DNA of 64,000 bases from Corynebacterium lujinxingii (GCF_014490555.1 NZ_CP061032.1:1-64000); one strand, 5' to 3'. Positions 35,168 through 43,270 are shown, counted from the stretch's first letter. The notes: generated by a model not told the origin, from the letters alone. Numbers and translations are program-made.

Positions 35168-36103
35168 ATGTTCGAAGCCTCCCCTTCGACCCGGCTTTCC
35201 GCCTCGGCGCCCATCGACCGCGAGGGCGCGCCGGTGATCCGCCGCCCCCGCCCGCGCCAGCGCACCGCGTTGAGCTTCGAGATCATCCCGCCGCGCCCCA
35301 CGGATGACGTGGCGAAGATGGACGAACTCATCGCGGGTCTGGCCTCCTACAACCCGGATTACGTCTCCGTGACGTCGTCGCGACGCAGCGAGTGGCTCGA
35401 AGGCACCGCGTCCGTGATCTCGCGCATCGAGCAGACCACAGACTTGCGGACGATCGCCCACCTGGCCTGCACGGCCGGCACGCGCGAGGAACTCACGGAG
35501 TGGATCCGCACGCTTATCGACGCCGGCGTGCGCGGCTTCCTCGCCCTCCGCGGCGACCTGCCCGAGACCGGCCTGCCGGACGGCTACATGCCGTACGCGA
35601 CCGACCTGCTCAACCTCATCGAGGAAGTGCAGGAGGAAGAGGCGTTCCGCCTCGCCGGCGGCAAACTCGCCCTGTCGGTGGCGTGCTACCCCAAGGGGCA
35701 TGAAGAATCGCGCAACTTCGACCACGACCTGGACGTGCTGCTGACCAAGCAGCGCCTGGGCGCGGACTTCGCCATCACGCAGCTCTTCTTCGAGGCCCAG
35801 GACTTCCTGGAGTTCGTCGAGGTGGCGCGTCTGGCGGGCGTGCGCATTCCGCTCATCCCGGGGATTATGCCGATGACCTCCCTGAAGCGCGTGCGCCGGA
35901 TGGGGGAGTTGTCGGGGTTGGAGGTGCCTGAGGTCGTCGAGAAGCGATTGCTCGAAGCTGACGACGAGTACGAAGCCGGCATGGAACTCACCGCCAACCT
36001 TGCGCGGGAGATCTTGGACGCCGGCACGGGCGGGCTCCACGTGTACACCCACAACAACCTGGCCGTCACGCGGGACTTTTTGGACCGCATCGGCATCCAA
36101 TAG
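35168..36103 (+). CDS. metF: Methylenetetrahydrofolate reductase
   Basis: It reduces 5,10-methylene-THF to 5-methyl-THF, the methyl donor for methionine synthesis. The 311-residue flavoprotein has family motifs: SFEIIPPRP near the start, the DYVSVTSS segment, IAHLACTAGTREE, RGDLPE, and FAITQLFFEAQ. I chose ATG 35168 because AAAGG lies seven bases upstream; ATG 35138 and a GTG/ATG at 35123 are also in frame. metE follows 14 bases later, giving a metF-metE operon. The 270-bp gap upstream (34898-35167) shows no clear riboswitch or operator. Confidence 0.93.
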   Translation: MFEASPSTRLSASAPIDREGAPVIRRPRPRQRTALSFEIIPPRPTDDVAKMDELIAGLASYNPDYVSVTSSRRSEWLEGTASVISRIEQTTDLRTIAHLACTAGTREELTEWIRTLIDAGVRGFLALRGDLPETGLPDGYMPYATDLLNLIEEVQEEEAFRLAGGKLALSVACYPKGHEESRNFDHDLDVLLTKQRLGADFAITQLFFEAQDFLEFVEVARLAGVRIPLIPGIMPMTSLKRVRRMGELSGLEVPEVVEKRLLEADDEYEAGMELTANLAREILDAGTGGLHVYTHNNLAVTRDFLDRIGIQ

Positions 36104-36117
36104 ATAAAGGACGAACA

Positions 36118-38370
36118 ATGACCACCTTCCCCAAGGCAACCATCGAGGGTTACCCGCGCATCGGCGCGAACCGCGAGCTCAAGCGCGCGCTCGAGAGCTA
36201 CTGGGCAGGGCGTATCGACGCCGACACGTTCCGCTCCACCGCCCGCGCCCTGCGTGTGAACAACTACAACCACCTGCGCGACCTCGGCCTGACCGAGGAT
36301 TACGCCATCCCGGCGGACGTCGCCCTGTACGACCAGGTGCTCGACACCGCGCTGACCGTCGGCCTCGTGCCGGGCGGCGTTGATCTGGACGAGGAGTTCG
36401 CCCTCGCCCGCGGCAACGACACCCGCGTGCCGCTCGAGATGACCAAGTGGTTCGACACCAACTACCACTACCTCGTTCCGGAGGTCGAGGCTGGCCAGGA
36501 GATTAAGGCGGTGCCGGAGCGCATCGTGCGCATCGTGGAGGAAGCCGCCGAGGCCGGCCACAAGGTCCGCCCGTTCCTCGTCGGCCCGGTCACCCTGATC
36601 GCCCTGTCCAAGCCGGCCGAGTGGTCGCTGCTTCCCGCGCTTGTCGACGCCTACGCCGAGGTCTTCGCCGCCCTGAAGGACGCCGGCGTGGAGTGGATCC
36701 AGATCGCCGAGCCGGCCGTGGTCGCTGACCTGTCCACCCCGGACGCGGAGATCGCTAAGCACCTGCGCGAGGCTTGGTCTGGTTTGTTGGCCGCGGAGAA
36801 CCGCCCGAACGTGTACCTGACCACCCCGTACGGCTCCGCCCGCGAGGCCCTCCCGGTCATCGCCGAATTGGGCTTCGAGGCCGTGCACGTCGACCTGTCC
36901 CCGTGGACGCTCGAGGCCGACGGCGACTACGCCTCCCGGGTAGCCGAGACGATCCCTGCGTCGACCCACCTGGTCGCTGGTCTGATCGACGGCCGCAACG
37001 TCTGGGCCGCCAACCTCCGCGAGCGCACCGAGGTGCTCGAGTCGCTTGGCGATCGCGAGGTCTCCGTGTCCACCTCCACCTCCCTGCAGCACGTGCCGCA
37101 CACCCTCAAGGCCGAGCGCAACCTGCCGGTCGAGGTCGCACCGTGGCTGTCGTTTGCCGACGAGAAGCTCGCCGAGATTCAGGCGCTCGTCGCCGGCCCG
37201 GACGCCGCGACCGAGGCGTTCGCCCAGTCTGACCGCGCCGTGCGCACCCGCGCCGAGTCCACCACCATCCACAACAAGGCCGTGACCGACCGCGTTGCCG
37301 CACTGCCGGAGGGCGCCGTCAAGCGCGAGCCGGCGTTCGAGGAGCGCAACAAGATCCAGCACGAGGAGCTCGGCCTGCCGAAGCTGCCGATCACCACCAT
37401 CGGCTCCTTCCCGCAGACCGATGAGATCCGCAAGGCCCGTGCCGACCACCGCGAAGGCGAGCTCTCCGACGCCGACTACAAGGAGGCGCTAAAGAACGAG
37501 ATCAAGCAGGTCATCGAGCTCCAGGAAGAGATCGGCCTGGACGTCCTCGTCCACGGCGAGGCCGAGCGCAACGACATGGTCCAGTACTTCGCCGAACTTC
37601 TCGACGGCTTCGTCGCCACCGAGAACGGCTGGGTCCAGTCCTACGGCTCCCGCTGCACCCGTCCGCCGATCGTCGTCGGCGACGTCTCCCGCCCGGAGGC
37701 CATGTCCGTCGACTGGTCCGCGTACGCGCAATCCCTGTCCGACAAGCCGGTCAAGGGCATGCTCACCGGCCCGGTCACCATCCTGGCCTGGTCGTTCAAG
37801 CGCGACGACGTGCCACTGTCCGTCTCCGCTGACCAGATCGCACTCGCGCTTGCCGACGAAGTCCGCGACCTCGAAGAAGCCGGCATCAAGGTCATCCAGA
37901 TCGACGAACCGGCGCTGCGCGAGCTCCTGCCATTGCGTGCCGACGACCGCGCCGCCTACCTCGACTGGGCCGTCCGCGCCTTCCGCCTCGTGTCCTTGAA
38001 GGCCGAGCCGGGCACCCAGATCCACACCCACCTGTGCTACTCGGAGTTCGGCCAGATCATCGATGCCGTCGCCGCCCTCGACGCCGACGTCACCTCCATC
38101 GAGGCCGCCCGCTCCAAGATGGAACTGCTGGAAGACCTCGACGAGTCCTTCCACTCCGAGATCGGCCCGGGCGTGTGGGACATCCACTCTCCGCGCGTGC
38201 CGTCCCAGGAGGAAATCGCAGGTCTGCTGCGTGCCGCCCTCCAGAACGTGCCGACGGAGCGCCTCTGGGTCAACCCCGACTGCGGCCTGAAGACCCGCGG
38301 CTACGCCGAGGTCGACCCGTCGCTGCGTAACCTGGTCGCCGCCCGCGACGAGGTCGTCGAAGGCCTGTAG
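36118..38370 (+). CDS. metE: Cobalamin-independent methionine synthase
   Basis: It transfers the methyl group from 5-methyl-THF (polyglutamate) to homocysteine in the last step of methionine synthesis. The 750-residue product has both barrels: an N-terminal half with PRIGANRELKRALE and a C-terminal catalytic half with TTIGSFPQT, DVLVHGEAERNDMVQYF and zinc ligands in THLCYSEF and NPDCGLKTR. ATG at 36118 is preceded by AAAGGACG. Pairing with metF couples supply of the methyl donor to its use. Confidence 0.97.
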   Translation: MTTFPKATIEGYPRIGANRELKRALESYWAGRIDADTFRSTARALRVNNYNHLRDLGLTEDYAIPADVALYDQVLDTALTVGLVPGGVDLDEEFALARGNDTRVPLEMTKWFDTNYHYLVPEVEAGQEIKAVPERIVRIVEEAAEAGHKVRPFLVGPVTLIALSKPAEWSLLPALVDAYAEVFAALKDAGVEWIQIAEPAVVADLSTPDAEIAKHLREAWSGLLAAENRPNVYLTTPYGSAREALPVIAELGFEAVHVDLSPWTLEADGDYASRVAETIPASTHLVAGLIDGRNVWAANLRERTEVLESLGDREVSVSTSTSLQHVPHTLKAERNLPVEVAPWLSFADEKLAEIQALVAGPDAATEAFAQSDRAVRTRAESTTIHNKAVTDRVAALPEGAVKREPAFEERNKIQHEELGLPKLPITTIGSFPQTDEIRKARADHREGELSDADYKEALKNEIKQVIELQEEIGLDVLVHGEAERNDMVQYFAELLDGFVATENGWVQSYGSRCTRPPIVVGDVSRPEAMSVDWSAYAQSLSDKPVKGMLTGPVTILAWSFKRDDVPLSVSADQIALALADEVRDLEEAGIKVIQIDEPALRELLPLRADDRAAYLDWAVRAFRLVSLKAEPGTQIHTHLCYSEFGQIIDAVAALDADVTSIEAARSKMELLEDLDESFHSEIGPGVWDIHSPRVPSQEEIAGLLRAALQNVPTERLWVNPDCGLKTRGYAEVDPSLRNLVAARDEVVEGL

Positions 38371-38500
38371 GTCCCGGTCGCGGTGGGGCGTGCCGCGCTG
38401 CGGTGGGCCGCCGCGCCCCCGGTGCGCCCCCGGTGCGGTGCGCCCTGTCGCGCCCCGCGCCCCCGGTGCCCCGCCCCGCCGCGCCCCGCGCCCCCCGCTG
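38371..38500. other. Extreme G+C low-complexity tract
   Basis: About 130 bp after metE consist almost only of G and C, with repeats of GCGCCCC, CCCCGGTGC and CCGCGCC. No hairpin terminator of ordinary form is clear. It separates metE from the DUF559 unit. Confidence 0.6.
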
Positions 38501-38503
38501 TGA

Positions 38504-38571
38504 AGTTTCCAGCGAATTAGTCGTAGCGAATCGCCCGAAATGCGCGATTCGCTGGGTGTAGTTCGCTGGTT
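38504..38571. repeat. Hairpin repeat flanking the DUF559 gene, left copy
   Basis: A nested palindrome: inner arms AGCGAATCGC (38525-38534) and GCGATTCGCT (38544-38553); outer arms CCAGCGAA (38509-38516) and TTCGCTGG (38562-38569). It aligns without gaps to the copy at 39668-39735 with identical spacing of all four arms. Confidence 0.8.
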
Positions 38572-38603
38572 TCTTTCGTTTCAGGGGTGCGGGGTGGCAC
38601 GCT

Positions 38604-39578
38604 CTACGGAAATCGGGGTGGACGTTGCCCCGGACGTTGCCCTGGGCGTTCCCGGGTCGTGGCGACTTTGGGCTCGCCGCGCTTGTCTGCTCGTGCTTTT
38701 GCCTCCCGTATCCGGCGGACGCATTCCTCTGGATTCCGGAGTATCTCCCGTGTGAAAAATCGGATGACCTCGTATCCCTGCTCACGAATCCAAGTTTCGC
38801 GCCTGAGTTGAGAGAGGACGGCGTCATGAGGCTTGTTCTCGAACTTATCGAGGCCATCGATCTCAATAACGAGGGTCCCCCAGATCAGGTCGACTCGGTA
38901 ATTGGGTCCGATCCACAGTTGCATCTCCACCTCGATGCCGTTTTCGTGGAGAATCACACGCAAGAGAGTTTCGTACGGTGACTCCGACCAAGGAGACGCA
39001 AGTTCGAGTGCCTGCCGTGCGTTCGCAATCCCGCGTTTTCCCTTGAGACGGGTAATTTTCGCTTGGATGGTCTCCCATTGTCTCCGCTTGTCGTGGAGGG
39101 TGCCGAAGCGCAGAAGCCAGTCCATCGCGACCGCGCCCTGACGCACGCCGTGAAACCGCGCGATGTCGATCGCCGTGCGCGCTGGACTCGTCACCTGTAT
39201 TTTCCGGTCCGCACCGATGCGGTCGGTCCGGTGGATGAAGTAGACGTCCGATTCGGGGATCCGCATGTGACGGTAAAGCAGACCATCGGGCCAGTCTTTC
39301 GTTGATGGTGGCGTACCGTGCGATTGTGCCAGCTCGATGACTTCCTTGCCGTCCGGGATGGTCCACATGTTCAACAAGCGGGCGGCCGAGCGACTCACCA
39401 ACACCGAGCGATGGGCCGATGAACCTGCTGCGTAGCAGCGTAAGTACTCGCGCTCGTACGGCCGCAGCGCGTTCCACGCGTCGACGCGCACGTATCGACG
39501 CGATGAAACCTTCACGCATGCTTCCGCCTCGGCGACCGCCTGGCCGACGAGCAAATCTGTCAACTTTTCCCCAACCAT
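38604..39578 (-). CDS. DUF559 (PD-(D/E)XK nuclease-like) protein
   Basis: A 324-residue protein from ATG 39578 (GGGGG upstream). The N-terminal part resembles the AbiEi-like/DUF559 proteins of actinobacteria (SRSAARLLNMWTIPDG, then VTSPARTAIDIARF). The C-terminal domain VDLIWGTLVIEIDGLDKF ... WIREQGYEVIRFFTREIL fits the Vsr/PD-(D/E)XK fold, with D and E-x-D as candidate metal ligands. The tail contains RPGQRPGQRPP repeats. The function of such stand-alone DUF559 genes is unknown; they are common, variably placed and possibly mobile. G+C is slightly lower than its neighbours, and matching hairpin repeats bracket it. Confidence 0.8.
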   Translation of the reverse strand: MVGEKLTDLLVGQAVAEAEACVKVSSRRYVRVDAWNALRPYEREYLRCYAAGSSAHRSVLVSRSAARLLNMWTIPDGKEVIELAQSHGTPPSTKDWPDGLLYRHMRIPESDVYFIHRTDRIGADRKIQVTSPARTAIDIARFHGVRQGAVAMDWLLRFGTLHDKRRQWETIQAKITRLKGKRGIANARQALELASPWSESPYETLLRVILHENGIEVEMQLWIGPNYRVDLIWGTLVIEIDGLDKFENKPHDAVLSQLRRETWIREQGYEVIRFFTREILRNPEECVRRIREAKARADKRGEPKVATTRERPGQRPGQRPPRFP

Positions 39579-39667
39579 ATGACCCCCCGGTCGATGATGC
39601 TGGATCAAAAGTATCCGCTGGGGAGCCGATGCACAAGAGCAACGCGCTAACCAAGAGCTCCGATCGA

Positions 39668-39735
39668 GTTTCCAGCGATCCAGTCCCAGCGAATCGGCAA
39701 TTTTCGGCGATTCGCTGGGACTAATTCGCTGGGTT
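39668..39735. repeat. Hairpin repeat flanking the DUF559 gene, right copy
   Basis: Inner arms CCCAGCGAATCG (39685-39696) and CGATTCGCTGGG (39708-39719), loop 11 bases; outer arms CCAGCGA (39672-39678) and TCGCTGG (39726-39732). It has the same orientation and geometry as the left copy, with diverged loop and spacers. Confidence 0.8.
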
Positions 39736-39831
39736 TGCGATCAAAGTCCAGGACCGCCCAAGACAGCCCAGCACGCCCCGCCGGCGACCCGGCGAACCCC
39801 CGCCCGGGCGAACCCGCGTACCCTGGTCACC

Positions 39832-40353
39832 ATGACTCAGAAGACGCAAACTATGACTCTGCACACGAATCACGGTGACATCGTGATCGATCTGTTCGGC
39901 AACCATGCCCCGAACACAGTGAAGACCATCACGGGCTTGGCCACCGGCGACCGGGAGTACTCCGCCAAGAACGCGAAGGGCACCAACGAGGGCCCGTTCT
40001 ACGACGGCGCGATTTTCCACCGCATCATCCCGGGCTTCATGATCCAGGGTGGCGACCCGACCGGCACCGGCACCGGCGGCCCGGGCTTCCAGTTCGCTGA
40101 CGAGTTCCACCCGGAGCTGCAGTTCGACCGCCCGTATCTGCTGGCCATGGCGAACGCTGGCCCGGGTACGAACGGTTCCCAGTTCTTCATCACCGTCGAC
40201 GCGACCCCGTGGCTGAACAACCGCCACACCATCTTTGGCGAGGTCACCGATGAGGCGTCGAAGAAGGTTGTCGACGAGATCGCCGGCGTCCAGACCGGCC
40301 GCATGGACCGCCCGGTGGAGGACGTCGTGATCGAGTCCGTCGAGGTCGCGTAA
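39832..40353 (+). CDS. ppiA: Peptidyl-prolyl cis-trans isomerase (cyclophilin A type)
   Basis: A 173-residue cytoplasmic cyclophilin that catalyses proline isomerisation. Motifs: FHRIIPGFMIQGGDPTGTGTG (active-site Arg/Phe/Met/Gln, quoted to 20 here as FHRIIPGFMIQGGDP), MANAGPGTNGSQFFIT and HTIFGEV. There is no signal peptide. Its place near crgA/pknB is conserved in Corynebacteriales. Confidence 0.96.
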   Translation: MTQKTQTMTLHTNHGDIVIDLFGNHAPNTVKTITGLATGDREYSAKNAKGTNEGPFYDGAIFHRIIPGFMIQGGDPTGTGTGGPGFQFADEFHPELQFDRPYLLAMANAGPGTNGSQFFITVDATPWLNNRHTIFGEVTDEASKKVVDEIAGVQTGRMDRPVEDVVIESVEVA

Positions 40354-40395
40354 CCGCATAACCGCGGAGACCGCATAACTGCGCAAGCACCTAAG

Positions 40396-40423
40396 AGCCC
40401 TCGCCAACCGGCGGGGGCTTTTC
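40396..40423 (+). terminator. Terminator after ppiA
   Basis: AGCCCTCGCC (40396-40405) pairs with GGCGGGGGCT (40410-40419), followed by TTTT. Confidence 0.85.
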
Positions 40424-40447
40424 CGTGCCCGAAGTACCCTGAACAGC

Positions 40448-41110
40448 ATGCTCCGCAACACGCTGAAGAACGCGCCCGCCACCACCGCCATCGCCGCGCT
40501 GTGCACGTTGGTTTTCGTGGTCACCGCCATTCAGGCCCGCAGCATCACGGACGTGATCTGGGATTCGCCGGTGGGGGAGAGCACGGTCCTGTTCGGCCCC
40601 ATGGTTTTCGAGTGGGGCTACCTGCGCACCCTGACCGCGGGGTTCCTCCACCTGGACATCACGCACCTCGCGCTGAACATGTTCATGCTGGTGCTTATTG
40701 GCGCGGAGGTGGAGCGGTTCGTCGGCACGGGCCCGTATGCGGTGGCGTATGGGGCTGGGGTGCTGTGGTCGTCGGCAAGCGTGCTCGCGTTCAACTTCAC
40801 CACGCCGACCGCGGGGGCGTCGGGGGCGCTCTACATGCTGATGGCGGTGCTCATCGCAGTTGCTTATCGACGATCCACCGACCTGAAAGCCCCACTCACC
40901 CTCGTGGCGGTGAATGTGGTGTATTCGCTGATCTCGGAGTCGGTGTCGCTGTGGGGGCACATGGGTGGGCTTGTGGTGGGGCTGGTGATGGCGTGGCCGT
41001 TGACGTCGTCAAGCATGCGCACCCGGTGGATAGCCGCGTGGGCCGCGTTGGTGCTGGCAGTGCCGGTGATTTGGGGGTTGACGATCCCATCGACAACTCC
41101 TGTGTACTAG
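40448..41110 (+). CDS. Rhomboid-family intramembrane serine protease
   Basis: A 220-residue protein with about six membrane segments. The catalytic Ser is in GASGALY (about residue 125) and the His in LWGHMGGLVVGL (about 176); the loop-1 tryptophan/arginine-type HLDITHLALNMF region is also typical. It cleaves membrane-spanning substrates within the bilayer. A rhomboid gene next to ppiA is usual in the order. ATG 40448. Confidence 0.9.
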   Translation: MLRNTLKNAPATTAIAALCTLVFVVTAIQARSITDVIWDSPVGESTVLFGPMVFEWGYLRTLTAGFLHLDITHLALNMFMLVLIGAEVERFVGTGPYAVAYGAGVLWSSASVLAFNFTTPTAGASGALYMLMAVLIAVAYRRSTDLKAPLTLVAVNVVYSLISESVSLWGHMGGLVVGLVMAWPLTSSSMRTRWIAAWAALVLAVPVIWGLTIPSTTPVY

Positions 41111-41281
41111 TTATCCACAGGAGTTGTCCACAATGTGGAGAACTACACGGGTGTTGTTAGTCGAACGACACGTCGAACAGTTCGAGCGACACGCCGGAGA
41201 AACCTGGCATTTTCGAATAAGAACCAGCACAAGCGCCTGTCCTGTGGAGTTGTGCACAGAGTTATCCACAGGTGTGGATAG
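41111..41281. other. DnaA-box cluster away from oriC
   Basis: In the 226-bp gap after the rhomboid gene are perfect TTATCCACA boxes at 41111-41119 and 41262-41270. Near-boxes are TTGTCCACA 41124-41132, TGTGGAGAA 41135-41143, TTGTGCACA 41250-41258 and TGTGGATAG 41273-41281 (the reverse of the CTATCCACA variant used in oriC). This is two tight groups about 110 bp apart. It resembles titration or reactivation sites for DnaA (datA/DARS) more than chance. Confidence 0.6.
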
Positions 41282-41336
41282 AACGCGCTCGCATGGAAAT
41301 CTCTAGGCTGGATGGCGTCCGTGCCACGACAGATTG

Positions 41337-41450
41337 ATGGCTGATCAAAGCGAGGCGGACGAGATCGTCGCAAAGGGCGAGCGCCCCGCGGGCAAGGGCC
41401 GCACCACGCAGTTGGGCGAGCTGCACATCACTGAGGATGTGTCCCAGTAC
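41337..41450 (+). pseudogene. Asp23/Gls24-like 5' fragment
   Basis: About 38 codons from ATG 41337 (ADQSEADEIVAKGERP, then GKGRTTQLGELHITEDV) resemble the start of corynebacterial Asp23 envelope-stress proteins, whose core would continue with a KIAGIAAREV-type segment. Instead the sequence changes to catalase-like within a few codons, in another frame. The remainder of Asp23 is absent. The family call is by pattern and tentative. Confidence 0.45.
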
Positions 41451-41725
41451 CAACCGCACCGAGAAGGGCGCGGGCTACCTGGACAACAACGAGGATTCCT
41501 CCTCCAACCTCACCGACTACGGCCAGGCGGAGAACCTCTACATCAACCCGGATCCGCACGACACCGATCTGGTGCGCGAGGCGTACGTCAAGCACGCCGA
41601 GGACGACGACTTCGGCCAGGCTGGCACGCTCTACCGCGACGTGTTTGACGACGCGGAGAAGGAGCGCTTCGTGCACAACATCACCAACAAGATGATGGCG
41701 ATTAAGAACCAGGACGTCGAAGAGC
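41451..41725 (+). pseudogene. katA: Catalase 3' fragment
   Basis: In the frame of 41437 the sequence reads NRTEKGAGYLDNN, then HAEDDDFGQAGTLYRDVF and EKERFVHNITNKMM, the C-terminal segment of a clade-3-type catalase. All haem-binding and catalytic parts are missing; only about 90 codons remain. It is out of frame with the Asp23-like start and runs into a terminator. A deletion probably joined two genes. Confidence 0.7.
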
Positions 41726-41762
41726 AAAGCCCGTTGAGTCTGCAACAGACTCAACGGGCTTT
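41726..41762. terminator. Strong bidirectional terminator
   Basis: A 17-bp perfect stem, 41726-41742 with 41746-41762 (AAAGCCCGTTGAGTCTG and its complement), has a CAA loop and A/T tails on both sides. Confidence 0.95.
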
Positions 41763-41776
41763 CTTAACGTGCGGGC

Positions 41777-43168
41777 TTAGAAGGTGCCGCGGACCTGACG
41801 GCCGAAGTCGGAGACAGTCGCGTCCAGGGAGGAGACTTCCTGGTCGTTGTACGCGGAGGTGTCACCAGCCAGGCGGCCGGTCTGGGTGACCTTCATGGTG
41901 TTGTGCAGGCGGCCTTCCTTGGTCTTGCCGTCGCCGAAGGAGAAGGCTGCGAGGAGCATGTCGTCACCGGAGTTGACCGGGTTGGACATGGTGACCTCGA
42001 AGGTGCGCACGCCGCGGTCGAAGTCGTAACCTAGGTCGCGGACGTGGGTGCCGTTGTACTTGGTGGTGGTAATCAGGCGGTCGACGCCCTCCGGGCCGGC
42101 GAAGGTCTCAACCTCGACGCGGAAGGTCACGGCCGGGAACTCGCCCCAGTAGCGCTTGTCGCCGACGTTCTTCACACGCAGTGCGACGGAGCCGGCGAAG
42201 CCGGACGCCTTCCAGGTGGAGGTGGTGAAGTACGGCTGCAGGTCGAGGTCGCGGACCACGCCCTCCTGGTCGTCGATGACTTCGGTGATCTCGTCGGTGT
42301 TGGTCTCTTCGACCTCGTCGATAACCGCGGTGCCCTCGTCGGTGATGTCGTCGTTGGTCACGTTTGCTGCGGCCTCGTCGTCGACCTTGGTCACGTCGTC
42401 GAGGTTCGCGCCGGTCTCAATCTTCTCGACGTCCTCGTTGTACGCCGGGTTCGGGTTCTCAACCGGGGTGGTGACCTGTGCGCCCTTGTTCGGTGCCCAG
42501 GAACCGGCCGGGGTGGAGTAGTTCTTCACTCGCACCTCGTTCTTCACCGGCATGTTGGCGACCCAGGCGGTCGGGGTGGCCCAGGTGCCGTTCGGGCGGC
42601 AGCGCTGCTGGGTGCCGGTCATGGTGACGGTGCGGAAGCCGTAGGTGGCCTCGCCGGTGTTGCCGGCCGGCACGTCGTATGGGCCGATGGACTGGCCGAC
42701 GGACCAGGACAGGGAGCCGGAGACGTCCCAGCCGAGGGACTTGGCGATGGAGTAGCCGATGTTGCCCTGCATGCCGTCCTTGGAGCCGGAGCCGCCAAGC
42801 GTCAGGGTCTCAGTCTTGGAGCCGTTGACCGACGCCTCGATGGTCTGTGTGCGCGACAGGTCCTGCTTGAGCGGGATGGTGTTGTCGGACAGGTTGGTGG
42901 TGGAGATGGTGCCGACCGGCAGGAAGTTGTCCTTCACCTTGTACACCACGGTGCGGTAGTCCTCGGTGGAGTTGCACACCGGGCGCGGGTTCAGGATGTT
43001 GGCCTTGAGGTGGTCCGAGCCACGGTAGGTGTGGATGATCGGCAGGTCGGAGTTGGTTGCCGGGGTCTCCGGGTAGGACTCCTCGAAGGTCTGGGCGGTT
43101 GCGGTCGCGGCGGAGCCTGCGATGGCGATGGCGGCCAGCGCTGCGACGGCGGAACGGATTGCGCGCAC
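41777..43168 (-). CDS. Secreted protein with possible aerolysin-like beta region
   Basis: A 463-residue secreted protein; GTG 43168 with AAGGAG seven bases upstream. The signal peptide ends near residue 25 (ATA-Q). The first half (about 60-215) has the long alternating Ser/Thr pattern and the VPAGNTGEATYGFRTVTMTG segment seen in ETX/MTX2-type pore-forming proteins, with two Cys (about 64 and 189) that may pair. An acidic linker (about 250-310) leads to a second beta domain (about 310-420) resembling a DUF/Ig-like binding module. No membrane anchor. A perfect GATTGTT-G-AACAATC site lies 88 bases upstream. The pore-forming idea is inference; an envelope-associated binding protein is the alternative. 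Confidence 0.7.
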   Translation of the reverse strand: MRAIRSAVAALAAIAIAGSAATATAQTFEESYPETPATNSDLPIIHTYRGSDHLKANILNPRPVCNSTEDYRTVVYKVKDNFLPVGTISTTNLSDNTIPLKQDLSRTQTIEASVNGSKTETLTLGGSGSKDGMQGNIGYSIAKSLGWDVSGSLSWSVGQSIGPYDVPAGNTGEATYGFRTVTMTGTQQRCRPNGTWATPTAWVANMPVKNEVRVKNYSTPAGSWAPNKGAQVTTPVENPNPAYNEDVEKIETGANLDDVTKVDDEAAANVTNDDITDEGTAVIDEVEETNTDEITEVIDDQEGVVRDLDLQPYFTTSTWKASGFAGSVALRVKNVGDKRYWGEFPAVTFRVEVETFAGPEGVDRLITTTKYNGTHVRDLGYDFDRGVRTFEVTMSNPVNSGDDMLLAAFSFGDGKTKEGRLHNTMKVTQTGRLAGDTSAYNDQEVSSLDATVSDFGRQVRGTF

Positions 43169-43255
43169 GGGGGCGCTCCTTTCTCGGGAACTGGACAGAG
43201 GTGAGCGGGTGCTCTCGCATAAAAGTCTTAGTCCCTTGTAAGGACGACTGCATAG

Positions 43256-43270
43256 GATTGTTGAACAATC
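43256..43270. promoter_or_regulatory. Perfect GATTGTT-G-AACAATC inverted repeat
   Basis: This is the best copy of the motif found before four secreted-protein genes; 7-bp arms around one base. It lies 88 bp upstream of the secreted protein gene at 43168. The rest of the 429-bp gap 43169-43597 holds a GCTTATCGACG copy at 43296-43306 and the crgA terminator. Confidence 0.7.

Noticed and set aside
38863..39654. 263-codon minus-strand frame overlapping the DUF559 gene
   Set aside because: It is out of frame with a recognisable domain protein and lacks motifs.
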